Assembly (NCBI GenBank): GCA_029975915.1
Contig: JARKOC010000466.1
Coordinates: 124,001-188,000 of the forward strand
Source: Bryobacteraceae bacterium
Lineage (GTDB): Bacteria > Acidobacteriota > Terriglobia > Bryobacterales > Bryobacteraceae
Direction: 5' to 3'
DNA: 64,000 nucleotides
The translations under genes were made by a program, and so were the position numbers. Shown piece after piece: positions 25,586 to 33,990 of this stretch; within the stretch, counting starts at the first letter, position 1, and the number at the start of each line of letters is the position of its first letter. The notes under the pieces were generated by a model. The model saw only the letters and a program-made list of their open reading frames with translations. It was not told the origin of the DNA and made no database searches.

Positions 25586-26971
25586 CTACTTTCTTATCGA
25601 CGCATCCACCTTGGCCCGGATCTCACGCGCCTTCTTCATGATTTCGGCTGCGTTGAGAGTCAGGGGCTTTCTGCCGCGAACGACGATGCGCCCTTCAATG
25701 ACCACGTCCTGAACATCTGTGGCTTTCAGCGAGTAGACGAGCATTGAGTACGGGTTGTGCAAGGGTGCGGCGTGGGGCGCAAGCGTGGAGACGGTGATCA
25801 GGTCGGCGCGTTTGCCGGCTTCAATCGAGCCGATCTCATTGTCCATCTGGAGGGCGCGCGCCCCGCCGATGGTGGCCATCTCGAGCACGGTGCGGGCCGA
25901 CACGGCGTTGAGGTCCGGTGCATCGGCGTTCACCTTGGCCAGTTTAGCCGCCAGGTCCATCTCCTCGAACATGTCAAAATCGTTGTTCGACCCTGCGGGC
26001 CCGTCGGGACCGAGTCCGAGCCGGACGCCCAATTTCAGGAACTCGGCTAGCGGCAACTGGCCGCTGCCGAGCTTCATGTTCGACGACGGGCAATGCACCA
26101 CGCCGACCTTGTTGTCCACCAGCAACGGGCGGTCCGCGGGCGTGATCCAGATGCCGTGAGCGAAAACGGAGCGCTTAGCAATGGCCTGGTTGTCAGCCAG
26201 CAAACGCGTGGCGGTCTTGTTGTACTTCTCGTGAACGGGCTCGTCCTCGGGCTTGGTTTCGGAGACGTGGATCAGGAATGGGACGCCGTGTTTATCGGCA
26301 AGCTGCGCTGCCGCGCGCAACGTCTCCGGAGAATTCGTGTAGACGGCGTGAGGCGCGACGGCGGGCGTGATGAGAGGATCGTTCTTCCACTTTTGGATGA
26401 ACCGCTCGGTGGCCGAAAGCGCTGCTTCAGGCGTTGGGTAGTCCGGGGCGGGGAAGCCGATGATGGTCTGGCCGAGGATGCCGCGCATCCCGGCCTGTTT
26501 GGTCACTTCGGCGATGTCGTCCTCGAAGTAATACATGTCAGTGTAGGTCGTCGTGCCGCCGAGCAGCATTTCGAGCATGCCCAGGCGCGCGCCCCAACGG
26601 ACGAACTCACGGTCCACGTTCTTCGCTTCTGCCGGGAAGATGTACTCCCGCAGCCAGGTGACCAGATTGACGTCGTCGGCCAGTCCGCGCAGCAGGCTCA
26701 TTGGCGCGTGGGTGTGGGCGTTGACCAGGCCCGGCAGCAGGATCGCGGTAGGGTTGTCAATACGCGATTTCGCCCTATAGGACTTGTCGATCTCGGCTCT
26801 TGGCCCGGCGGCCAGAATACGTCCACCGGCGATGGCGACTGCCCCGTTTGGGATGACGCGATGCTGGGAGTCCATCGTCAGGACGGTACCGGCGGAGACA
26901 ATGAGATCTGCGGGCTTCTGCGCGAACAGAGCGGCGCAGAATAGGAAGAGGCTAATCGAGATTCTTCGCAT
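25586..26971 (-). CDS. MtaD-like amidohydrolase with a signal peptide (SAH/MTA/adenosine deaminase)
   Basis: A 461-residue amidohydrolase of the 5-methylthioadenosine/S-adenosylhomocysteine deaminase group. The metal site HxH is in NAHTHAPMSLLRG; TTTYTDMYYFEDD, the substrate HVSETKPED region, VFAHGIW, VHCPSSNMKLGSG and the terminal Asp in LGPDGPAGSNNDFDMF are all present. Unusually it begins with a signal peptide (RRISISLFLFCAALFAQ), implying action outside the cytoplasm. I chose the ATG at 26971 over a TTG one codon earlier. It overlaps cdd by 20 bases and belongs to the nucleoside salvage run. Confidence 0.85.
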   Translation of the reverse strand: MRRISISLFLFCAALFAQKPADLIVSAGTVLTMDSQHRVIPNGAVAIAGGRILAAGPRAEIDKSYRAKSRIDNPTAILLPGLVNAHTHAPMSLLRGLADDVNLVTWLREYIFPAEAKNVDREFVRWGARLGMLEMLLGGTTTYTDMYYFEDDIAEVTKQAGMRGILGQTIIGFPAPDYPTPEAALSATERFIQKWKNDPLITPAVAPHAVYTNSPETLRAAAQLADKHGVPFLIHVSETKPEDEPVHEKYNKTATRLLADNQAIAKRSVFAHGIWITPADRPLLVDNKVGVVHCPSSNMKLGSGQLPLAEFLKLGVRLGLGPDGPAGSNNDFDMFEEMDLAAKLAKVNADAPDLNAVSARTVLEMATIGGARALQMDNEIGSIEAGKRADLITVSTLAPHAAPLHNPYSMLVYSLKATDVQDVVIEGRIVVRGRKPLTLNAAEIMKKAREIRAKVDASIRK

Positions 26972-27350
26972 CAAAAGGTTCCGGCAAGAGTTGGGAGAGA
27001 TGGAATTGGCGCGTGGCGCCGGCGAGGTTGGCCAGGGTGATCTCGGCGTCGCCGCAGAACTCCCACAGCACCTGGCGGCATGCGCCGCACGGCGGCGTCA
27101 GCTTTTCCGCGCCAGTGACCACGGCGACCCGCTTGAATGCCTTTGCGCCAGCGGCGATCGCCGCAAACAGTGCCGAGCGTTCGGCGCAGATCGTCAGCCC
27201 ATAGGACGCGGATTCGACGTTGCAGCCCGCGAAAATGCGCCCGTCAGAGGCTTCAACGGCCGCTCCAACCTTGAAGCCGGAGAAGTCGGGCCGGGCGTGT
27301 TCACGCGCCTCGATGGCGGCCGACAGTAGAGGATCGGTGGTCCCGCTCAC
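26952..27350 (-). CDS. cdd: Cytidine deaminase
   Basis: 132 residues, the size of tetrameric cytidine deaminases. The zinc site reads CAERSA (Cys ligand and catalytic Glu) and PCGACRQ (two Cys ligands), so all three zinc ligands are Cys. The substrate segment NVESASYGLTICAE is typical. It converts (deoxy)cytidine to (deoxy)uridine, feeding the pyrimidine phosphorylase of the same cluster. The start is GTG, overlapping the stop of the PNP gene as GTGA. Confidence 0.95.
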   Translation of the reverse strand: MSGTTDPLLSAAIEAREHARPDFSGFKVGAAVEASDGRIFAGCNVESASYGLTICAERSALFAAIAAGAKAFKRVAVVTGAEKLTPPCGACRQVLWEFCGDAEITLANLAGATRQFHLSQLLPEPFDAKNLD

Positions 27351-28153
27351 GCTTTCAGTTTAGGCAGGAGCGCGCACAAAAGCGAGGCCAGGGCCGATGC
27401 CGAGGCCCGGCCGGTTTCGAGAACTTCCTCATGGCTCAGTTCAGCCTGCATCCCGGAAGCCATATTAGTGACCGTGGAGATGCCGAGGATCTGGATCCCC
27501 ATATGGTTCGCGGCAATCGCCTCCGGAACCGTGGACATGCCCGCCAGATCGGCGCCGATGGTCCGCAGGAAGCGGATCTCGGCCGGCGTTTCAAAAGAAG
27601 GTCCGAGCATCGCGGCGTAGACGCCCTCGCCGAGTTCGACGCCGGCTTCCGAGCCGGCTTCCTGAGCCTTCCGGCGGAGTTCCGGCGAGTACACGCGGGA
27701 CATGTCAGGAAATCGCGGGCCGAGTGATGAATCGTTTGGTCCGGCCAGCGGATTGGAACCCTGAAGGTTGATGTGGTCGGTGATGAGAACCAGCAATCCG
27801 CGCTTATACGCCGGATTGATGCCTCCCGCGGCGTTGGTCAGAATCAGACGCTTCAGTCCCAGTACCCCAAGCACGCGGACATAGAACACCACCTGCTGCG
27901 GCGTCCAGCCTTCATATAGATGAACCCTTCCGCTGACAAGCGTCACGGGGACTCCGGCGGCCTCGCCGATGATCAGCTTGCCGGCGTGGCCCTGCACCGA
28001 TGGAGCGGGCCAGCCCGGGATCTCGCTGAAGTCGATGCTCACCGGATTCGCGAGCTCGGCCGCAAACGAGGCCTGTGCGCTGCCGAGCACGATTGCGGTC
28101 TCCGGCCAGACTCCAATCCGCTTTCGAAGGAAGGCTGCCGCCACTCGAATCAT
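27347..28153 (-). CDS. Purine nucleoside phosphorylase (trimeric, inosine/guanosine type)
   Basis: 268 residues. The phosphate and base sites are visible: VLGSAQASFA, HAGKLIIGEAAGVPVTLVSGR-like text split over the phosphate loop, LTNAAGGINPAYKRGLLVLI, LGEGVYAAMLGPSFETPAEI, GMSTVPEAI and STVTNMA (the Asn that binds 6-oxopurines). This is the low-molecular-mass PNP family, which acts on inosine and guanosine, not adenosine. The ATG overlaps the stop of the transporter gene (ATGA), so it is translated with it. An adenosine deaminase activity from the MtaD-like enzyme would supply inosine. Confidence 0.93.
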   Translation of the reverse strand: MIRVAAAFLRKRIGVWPETAIVLGSAQASFAAELANPVSIDFSEIPGWPAPSVQGHAGKLIIGEAAGVPVTLVSGRVHLYEGWTPQQVVFYVRVLGVLGLKRLILTNAAGGINPAYKRGLLVLITDHINLQGSNPLAGPNDSSLGPRFPDMSRVYSPELRRKAQEAGSEAGVELGEGVYAAMLGPSFETPAEIRFLRTIGADLAGMSTVPEAIAANHMGIQILGISTVTNMASGMQAELSHEEVLETGRASASALASLLCALLPKLKA

Positions 28154-29367
28154 AACAACAACCCCGCAATGCAGGCTGACATAAAGTTGGCCAGCGTCCC
28201 GGCCATCATCGCCTTCAAGCCAAGCCGCGCCAGGTCCGATTTGCGGCTCGGCGCCAGGGCCCCGATGCCGCCGATCTGAATGGCGATGGAACTGAAATTG
28301 GCGAACCCGCAGAGCGCGAACGTGGCGATGACAAAGCTGCGCGCATCGAGCGTCGATTTCATTTCACCCAATCGCAGGAAGGCGATGAACTCGTTGAGAA
28401 CCATGCGAGTGCCCAGCATGTCGCCGACCACGGCGGCGTCCTTCCAACTCACGCCGAGAACCCAGGCTACAGGCGCAAAAATCATGCCGAACAGCTTCTG
28501 CATCGATTCGGGCACCGCCGGGATGATGCCGTGCACCCAGCCAAGCATGCCATTCAACATCGCGATGAGCGCCAGAAAGGCAATGAGCATACCGCCGATG
28601 TTCAGGGCCAGCTGAAGTCCGTCGCCGGCGCCGCGGGCTGCGGCGTCGATGACGTTCACTCCGGGCTTTTCGACTTCGATCTTTACTGTACCCGCAGTTT
28701 CCGGTTCACCGGTTTCAGGGACCAGGATCTTGGCCAGTAACAAAGTCGCGGGCGCGGTCATGATCACGGCGGTGAGCAGATGCTTGATATCGACGCCGGC
28801 GATCTTGACGTAGGCCGCCATCACGGCGCCGGAGACGTGCGCCATACCGCAGGTCATCACCGTAAAAAGTTCGCTTTCAGTCAGCCTTGGAAGAAACGGG
28901 CGAATCGTCAACGGAGCTTCCGTCTGGCCCATGAAGATCGACGCCGCGACGTCCGTGGATTCGGCGCCGGACGCGCCCATGATGCGTTGCATCAACCACG
29001 CCATCGCTTTGATGATCACCTGCATCACGCCGAAGTAATACAGGATCGAGAACAACGAGGCGATGAAGATGACGATCGGCAGAACCTGGAAGGCGAAGAC
29101 CACGCCGAACTGGCCCGACTTCGCGCCAAGCGGTCCGAACAGAAACTGGCTCCCGGTTTCCGTGTATTCCAGCAGCGCGTTCACCGCCATGCTGGCGAGT
29201 TCGAACAGCTTTCCAAAATCAGTCTTCAGGACGAGGAAGGCGAAGCCAAACTGTAGGCCCAGACCCCAAAGCAGAAGCGCTGGCCGGATGGACTTGCGGG
29301 AAGTCGAGAGCAGATAGCACAGGGCTAGGATGAGCACCAAGCCCAGCAAACCGGTGAAACGGTCCAT
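28150..29367 (-). CDS. Concentrative nucleoside transporter (NupC/CNT family)
   Basis: 405 residues, mostly membrane helices. CNT signatures are the N-terminal LILALCYLLSTSRKSI helix, FAFQVLPIVIFIASLFSILYYFG, the FMGQTEAPLTIRPFL motif, a GMAHVSGAVMAAYVKI segment and LNEFIAF followed by FALCGFANFSSIAIQIGG. These contain the substrate and cation sites of sodium- or proton-coupled nucleoside importers. It sits between the pyrimidine phosphorylase (41 bases upstream) and the PNP gene (ATGA overlap), in keeping with uptake of nucleosides for cleavage. The start is ATG. Confidence 0.93.
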   Translation of the reverse strand: MDRFTGLLGLVLILALCYLLSTSRKSIRPALLLWGLGLQFGFAFLVLKTDFGKLFELASMAVNALLEYTETGSQFLFGPLGAKSGQFGVVFAFQVLPIVIFIASLFSILYYFGVMQVIIKAMAWLMQRIMGASGAESTDVAASIFMGQTEAPLTIRPFLPRLTESELFTVMTCGMAHVSGAVMAAYVKIAGVDIKHLLTAVIMTAPATLLLAKILVPETGEPETAGTVKIEVEKPGVNVIDAAARGAGDGLQLALNIGGMLIAFLALIAMLNGMLGWVHGIIPAVPESMQKLFGMIFAPVAWVLGVSWKDAAVVGDMLGTRMVLNEFIAFLRLGEMKSTLDARSFVIATFALCGFANFSSIAIQIGGIGALAPSRKSDLARLGLKAMMAGTLANFMSACIAGLLL

Positions 29368-29408
29368 CGAGGTCGCCTCGCAGTCTGGGGTGGCCCTAAA
29401 GGACCGGA

Positions 29409-30713
29409 CTAGCCGACCACCTCGAGAATGAGCTCGCGTACCTCGGGCGCTGCCGTCGAGATGCGGAATGCATCCTCAATCCGTTCGGCTGCCTCTTCAA
29501 GGTTGTCTTCCTTGGTGTAATAGAGGCGGCACAGCACCGAGCCAGCTTCCACGCGCTGGCCAGCCTTCACCTCCAGAATCACGCCAACCGCGGGATCGAT
29601 TTCGTCTTCCTTGGTCTCGCGCCCAGCGCCGATCATCGTCGAAGCCCGGCCGATCTCCTCGGCATCGATCATCGAGACATACCCCGCGCGAGGCGATGTG
29701 ATCTCCATCGCGCCTGTGGCGTTCGGCAGCAGATCGAAACGGTCGAGCACCTGCGAGTTCCCGCCCTGCGCCTCGATCACCTGCTTCAACTTGGCATAGC
29801 CGGAGCCGTCCAGAAGCCTGGCCTGCGCTACTTCGCGGGCATCCTCAAGGGTTTCGGTGAGGCCGCCGAGATGAATCATCCGCGCGGCAAGTTCCAGCGA
29901 GAGCCGCGTCAGATCCACAGGCCCGGCGTTTTGCAGTGTTTGCGAAACCTCCATGATCTCCAATGCGTTGCCAACCGCGTAGCCCAGCGGTTGGCTCATA
30001 TCAGTGATCAGAGCCTGGCAGCGCAGATCCGCGCGCCGCGCGATCGTCGTCATCAACTGAGCCAGACGGCGGGCATCGATCTGGCGCTTCATGAAAGCGC
30101 CCGCCCCCACCTTCACGTCGAGCACCAGCCCGTCGAGCGAAGCCGCCAGCTTCTTTGACATGATCGACGCAGCAATCAGCGGAGTCGATTCGATCGTCGC
30201 CGTGGCATCCCGCAGTGCGTACAGTTTTCCATCAGCAGGCGTAATGGCGGGACTCTGGCCAACTAGAGCGATCCCGATTTCATTCAACTGCGCCACCATC
30301 TGCTCCGGGCCCACGTCTGTACGGAAACCGGGGATGGATTCCAACTTGTCCAGCGTCCCACCCGTGTGGCCAAGCGCCCGGCCCGAAACCATCGGCACCT
30401 TGATGCCCGCGGCCGCTGCCAGGGGGGCTGCGATGAGGCTCGTCTTGTCGCCCACGCCCCCAGTGGAATGCTTGTCCACCTTCGGCCCAGAGACCGTCGA
30501 AAGATCGAGTTTTTCGCCCGTGGCAATGATGGACTGCACCATCGCCCCGACTTCCACATCGTTCATGTCCTGGAAGAACACGGCCATGAGGAAAGCGGAC
30601 ATCTGGTAGTCGGGGATCTCGCCCCGGGTATAGCTGGAAACGAGCCAGTCGATCTCCTCGGGGAGCAACTCCTCGCCGTTCCGCTTCCGTTGAATCAGGT
30701 CGATGGTGCGCAT
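29409..30713 (-). CDS. deoA: Pyrimidine-nucleoside (thymidine) phosphorylase
   Basis: 434 residues, the usual length. The helical N-terminus MRTIDLIQRKRNGEELLPEE leads to the phosphate site SGPKVDKHSTGGVGDKTSL and the pyrimidine-binding region VSGRALGHTGGTLDKLE. The C-terminal domain keeps SPRAGYVSMIDAEEIGRAS. It releases thymine or uracil and (deoxy)ribose 1-phosphate. Whether it is thymidine-specific (DeoA) or broad (Pdp) cannot be told; the symbol is tentative. I chose the ATG at 30713 over the TTG two codons earlier. No deoC or deoB is in the window. Confidence 0.92.
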   Translation of the reverse strand: MRTIDLIQRKRNGEELLPEEIDWLVSSYTRGEIPDYQMSAFLMAVFFQDMNDVEVGAMVQSIIATGEKLDLSTVSGPKVDKHSTGGVGDKTSLIAAPLAAAAGIKVPMVSGRALGHTGGTLDKLESIPGFRTDVGPEQMVAQLNEIGIALVGQSPAITPADGKLYALRDATATIESTPLIAASIMSKKLAASLDGLVLDVKVGAGAFMKRQIDARRLAQLMTTIARRADLRCQALITDMSQPLGYAVGNALEIMEVSQTLQNAGPVDLTRLSLELAARMIHLGGLTETLEDAREVAQARLLDGSGYAKLKQVIEAQGGNSQVLDRFDLLPNATGAMEITSPRAGYVSMIDAEEIGRASTMIGAGRETKEDEIDPAVGVILEVKAGQRVEAGSVLCRLYYTKEDNLEEAAERIEDAFRISTAAPEVRELILEVVG

Positions 30714-30782
30714 TATCAATCGCTTAGGGTAGCATTTTGGGACACTTGAAGTAAAGCTGGCGGCGCACCTTGCGGCCCCGGC

Positions 30783-31589
30783 TCAGAGGCCTGGAATGGG
30801 GTAGCGGAACCGTCCTTCAAAGACGTCGGCGAACAGTTGAAGAAGCTGCCCGTGGATCGCCGAGTTGCTGGCGGCGATGTGCGGTCCATCCAACGTGGCT
30901 TTGTCGCCCTTCATGTCCGTGGTGCATCCGCCTGCCTCCCTGATCAATAACAGCCCCGCCGCCATGTCCCACGGATTCAGGCCGAACTCCCAGAATCCAT
31001 CCTGGCGTCCACAGGAGACATAAGCCAGATCAATCGCCGCCGAGCCGCCCCTCCTCACCCCGTGGGTCACCATCGCAACCTGGTGGAAGAAGTGGATGTT
31101 GACGTTCTCGTGGCGCTTCCGGGAAGGAAACCCGGTCGATAGCAGCGACTCCTCCAATTTGGCCGTCTTGCTGACATGGATCCGCCGCCCATTCAGAAAT
31201 GCGCCGCCGCCAAGCTCGGCGGCAAACATCTCTTGCCGCAGCGGATCGTAAATCACGCCGCAGATCAACTCCCCGTTGTGCTCCAGCGCCATCGTGACAT
31301 TGAACATCGGGTAGCCGTGCGCGAAGTTCGTGGTGCCGTCCAACGGATCGACATACCAGCGGTACTCGCTCCGGTTGTCCCGTAGGCCGCCCTCCTCGCC
31401 CAAGACCGAATGGGATGGGAAGTAGGCGTTCAGCCGCTCGACAACCAGTCTCTCGCTGGCGCGGTCGGCCTCCGTGACAAGGTCATAGTCGCCCTTTAGC
31501 TCATAGCCGATCCGGCGTTCGTAGTAGTGGGCCAGAAGCGATCCGGCTTCTCGCGCGATTTCGATGGCGGTTTCCAGGTATCCGGGCAT
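30783..31589 (-). CDS. suhB: Inositol monophosphatase family protein
   Basis: 268 residues, typical for SuhB/IMPase. The metal and phosphate motifs are GEEGGLRDN (Glu), DPLDGTTNFAHGYPMF (Asp-Pro-Leu-Asp-Gly-Thr) and NPWDMAAGLLLIREAGG (Asp). It hydrolyses inositol monophosphates or similar sugar phosphates in the cytoplasm. It lies between the Hfq-like gene and deoA on the same strand with gaps of 22 and 69 bases. The start is ATG. Confidence 0.92.
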   Translation of the reverse strand: MPGYLETAIEIAREAGSLLAHYYERRIGYELKGDYDLVTEADRASERLVVERLNAYFPSHSVLGEEGGLRDNRSEYRWYVDPLDGTTNFAHGYPMFNVTMALEHNGELICGVIYDPLRQEMFAAELGGGAFLNGRRIHVSKTAKLEESLLSTGFPSRKRHENVNIHFFHQVAMVTHGVRRGGSAAIDLAYVSCGRQDGFWEFGLNPWDMAAGLLLIREAGGCTTDMKGDKATLDGPHIAASNSAIHGQLLQLFADVFEGRFRYPIPGL

Positions 31590-31611
31590 GGTGTAGGGCT
31601 TTTGAGTGCTG

Positions 31612-31851
31612 TTAGTCCTGATCGAGTTCTTCGATGTAGCGCAGTTTGTCTTTGTAAATAAAAAGGTTCGGGCCGTCGTCGCAGGTCAGGCGTATGAAAG
31701 CTGCATCCCAATACTCCACCACCCCCTCCACCTGTTCCCCTGTCACCAACCTGACGCGGACAGGCGTTTGGGTTTCAACCAGCTTCTTCAGGTAGTAGGC
31801 TTCTTCAAACGTCTGAGCCGGGGCCTTCGTCTTTGGCAACGCAACCTCCAC
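31612..31851 (-). CDS. Hfq-like Sm-fold RNA-binding protein
   Basis: A small protein of about 79 residues whose core resembles Hfq. A short N-terminal helix (FEEAYYLKKLVETQTPV) precedes an Sm1-like segment VRVRLVTGEQVEGVVEYWD and an Sm2-like NLFIYKDKLRYIEEL. In Hfq the Sm2 motif is YKH; here it is YKD, so the Lys is kept and the His replaced by Asp, which may alter the proximal RNA site. It may act as RNA chaperone for small RNAs. The frame opens with GTG (31851); a TTG at 31839 with GGAGG five bases upstream is an equally good start. Confidence 0.75.
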   Translation of the reverse strand: MEVALPKTKAPAQTFEEAYYLKKLVETQTPVRVRLVTGEQVEGVVEYWDAAFIRLTCDDGPNLFIYKDKLRYIEELDQD

Positions 31852-31886
31852 ACTTCATCCTAGCGCAGAGAGATGGAATCCCTTCA

Positions 31887-32810
31887 TCAACGGCCGGTGG
31901 GCGGCTCTCCGGAGTAGTATCCGTTGCGTGTTGAGACCGTGTGCCCAGGGCGGTTCACCTCCAGCTTGACCCGGTGGAAACGGTCCTTCGATGGCGGGAC
32001 ATTGGATGGATAGTAACTGATCAGGTATTGCGTCCGCAGATCCCGGATCACATTCGCGAACGCCTCATCGAGATCGGCGCCCGGCGTTGGCATAAAGAAC
32101 TGACCACCGGTCCAGGTCGACAGAGTGATCAGCGCATTTTCGCCCCGCAGGTTCCTTCCCGCTTCACCCTTCACAGGCACGGTCACAATTGCATACAGCA
32201 CGGCGTCAGCCGCATGAAGCGATTCTAGAGCCTTCTGGAACGATGTTCGTGAGACCGTATCGCCCCCATCGCTCACTACCAGCACCACGTGACGGCCCTC
32301 ACGCCTCCGCAGTTCGCCCGAAGCCAGATAGATCGCGTCAAACAGAGCCGTTCCGCCCTCGCTCTTCAATTTGCCAAGACCGCTACGGATGACTCCGCGC
32401 CCCCGCGTGAACGGCGTCAGCGCCGTGACCTCTGTATTAAAACTGAACAGCGCCAGTGTGTCGCCCGGGTTCCCCTCGCCGGTCAGCCGGGTGACGAACG
32501 TGTTGATGCTGCTTATTTCGTAGCGCTTCTCGCGTTCCGTCGAGCGGCTTGTGTCCACGAGGAGAGCAATGGACAGCGGCTGCTCCGTATTCCGCTCGAA
32601 CACGGCGATTTGCTGCTCCACTCCGTTGTCGGTCACCCGAAAGTCGGTCCTCTCCAGGCCGCCGACCAGTTTCCCCATTGGGTCTTTCACCGTGGCCAGC
32701 ATCCGCACCAGGCGCACATCCACCTTGAACACCGGTGGCTCCTGGCCCCGGATCGCCACAGCGGCGGCAATTGCGGCTGCGGCTAATGCTGCCTTGCGGA
32801 TTCGTCCCAA
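31887..32810 (-). CDS. Exported VWFA-domain protein of acidobacterial type
   Basis: About 308 residues. A signal peptide (IRKAALAAAAIAAAVAIRGQ) is followed by a short beta domain (VFKVDVRLVRMLATVKDPMG, FRVTDNGVEQQIAVFE) and a von Willebrand A domain starting IALLVDTSRSTEREKRYE, with the metal site DTSRS, later Thr and VVSDGGDT. It ends with YLISYYPSNVPPSKDRFHRVKLEV and TVSTRNGYYSG, the signature end of the acidobacterial VWFA-related family. The function is probably adhesion or protein interaction in the periplasm. I chose a TTG at 32810 with GGAGG upstream; the frame runs open to 32900 inside the MoaD-MoaE gene, with which it overlaps by 28 bases. Confidence 0.8.
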   Translation of the reverse strand: MGRIRKAALAAAAIAAAVAIRGQEPPVFKVDVRLVRMLATVKDPMGKLVGGLERTDFRVTDNGVEQQIAVFERNTEQPLSIALLVDTSRSTEREKRYEISSINTFVTRLTGEGNPGDTLALFSFNTEVTALTPFTRGRGVIRSGLGKLKSEGGTALFDAIYLASGELRRREGRHVVLVVSDGGDTVSRTSFQKALESLHAADAVLYAIVTVPVKGEAGRNLRGENALITLSTWTGGQFFMPTPGADLDEAFANVIRDLRTQYLISYYPSNVPPSKDRFHRVKLEVNRPGHTVSTRNGYYSGEPPTGR

Positions 32811-33499
32811 GCGCCCTCCACCCACACCTCGCCGCCGTCGAAATACTCCTTCTTCCACACGGGAACCAGCCGCTTGATTCGATCCATCGCCTCGGCGCAC
32901 GCCTCGAATGCCGGCTTGCGGTGCGGCGACGCCACCACCACAACTATGCTCGACTCGCCTATCTCCAGTCTCCCCGTACGATGCACGATCGCAATGCGGC
33001 TGATCTCGTGCAATGCCGCCAATTCGCGCCCGATCGACGCCATCACCTCGACCGCCATCGGCTCGTAGGCTTCGTAGTCGAGATACAGCGTCCTCCGGCC
33101 TTTTGAGTTGTCACGAACCACTCCGTCGAACGTCACGACTGCGCCGTCACGCTCCTGCACGAGCCGGGCCTGAATCGCGGCAGCGTCGATCCGTTCATGC
33201 GTGATGGCGAAGAAGTGACCTTCAGCGTCTTCGATCATCTCCGTCCATGGGCCAGTCCCACCGCTCACTGGCGGCATGAACGCAACCTCATCCCCATCGG
33301 CCAGCGGGTGCGTTCTCGGCACGAATTTCCGGTTCACAGCCAACACCAGGCTTTTCGACATCTCCTTCAGGGCGGGCAACTGGCTGGCAAGATGGTCGAA
33401 AAGCGTCTGCACGGTCGCTCCCGCTTCTACCTCAATGGTTCTCGCAGGGCTTCCCGTGACTTCTTTTACCATCCCAAAAAACAGGACTTCGATCTTCAT
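32783..33499 (-). CDS. MoaD-MoaE fusion, molybdopterin synthase
   Basis: About 238 residues holding both subunits of molybdopterin synthase, which adds dithiolene sulfur to precursor Z in molybdenum cofactor synthesis. Residues 1-81 are MoaD (KIEVLFFGMVKEVTG to EVAFMPPVSGG). Its Gly-Gly (about 80-81), which must end as a free thiocarboxylate, is internal. The rest is MoaE (about 90-235): FDGVVRDNSKGRRTLYLDYEAY, HRTGRLEIGESSIVVVVASPHRK and RIKRLVPVWKKEYFDGGEVWV with the catalytic lysines. Mycobacterial MoaX has the same layout and is cleaved after the Gly-Gly. ATG at 33499; a TTG three codons earlier is possible. Confidence 0.92.
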   Translation of the reverse strand: MKIEVLFFGMVKEVTGSPARTIEVEAGATVQTLFDHLASQLPALKEMSKSLVLAVNRKFVPRTHPLADGDEVAFMPPVSGGTGPWTEMIEDAEGHFFAITHERIDAAAIQARLVQERDGAVVTFDGVVRDNSKGRRTLYLDYEAYEPMAVEVMASIGRELAALHEISRIAIVHRTGRLEIGESSIVVVVASPHRKPAFEACAEAMDRIKRLVPVWKKEYFDGGEVWVEGAWDESARQH

Positions 33500-33567
33500 C
33501 GGCTCCAATCGCCATCCTACCAGACGCCGCTCGCCCCGCCTCCGTTTCGGCGCTGAAGAGGGCGATA

Positions 33568-33990
33568 ATGGCCGTTGTGTCCCTTCCTGAGAAATCCCAG
33601 GTTCGCTTCCGCGTCCGCTATGCAGAAACCGACCAGATGCGGGTCGTCTACCATGCCAACTATCTGGTTTGGTTCGAGATGGCCCGCACGGAACTGTGCC
33701 GCATCCGGGGCGTCCGTTACCGCGACATGGAACGCGACGACCAGATTCGTTTGGCTGTGGTCGATGTCCACTGCCGTTACCACGCCCCAGCCTTGTACGA
33801 CGACGAGATCATTTCCGAGGGCCGCATCGCCGAGGCGCACCCGCGGATGTTAACCTTCGCCTACGAGGTCCGCAATGCCGAAACCGGCCAGTTGCTGGTG
33901 ACCGGCGAGACCAAGCACGTCTTTCTGGACGCCAGTGGTCGGCCGGTCCGTATTCCCGGCAAATACAGGCAACTCTTCGGTCTCGATTGA
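33568..33990 (+). CDS. Acyl-CoA thioesterase, YbgC/4HBT family
   Basis: 140 residues with the hot-dog fold. The active-site signature is RVRYAETDQMRVVYHANYLVWFE, with Asp in ETDQM as catalytic residue. The remainder (RYHAPALYDDEIISEGRI, GETKHVFLDASGRPVRIPG) is typical. It hydrolyses short or medium acyl-CoA. The ATG has GAGG six bases before it. Its TGA overlaps the ATG of the following transpeptidase gene by one base (TGATG), so the three plus-strand genes 33568-36127 form one operon. Confidence 0.92.
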   Translation: MAVVSLPEKSQVRFRVRYAETDQMRVVYHANYLVWFEMARTELCRIRGVRYRDMERDDQIRLAVVDVHCRYHAPALYDDEIISEGRIAEAHPRMLTFAYEVRNAETGQLLVTGETKHVFLDASGRPVRIPGKYRQLFGLD

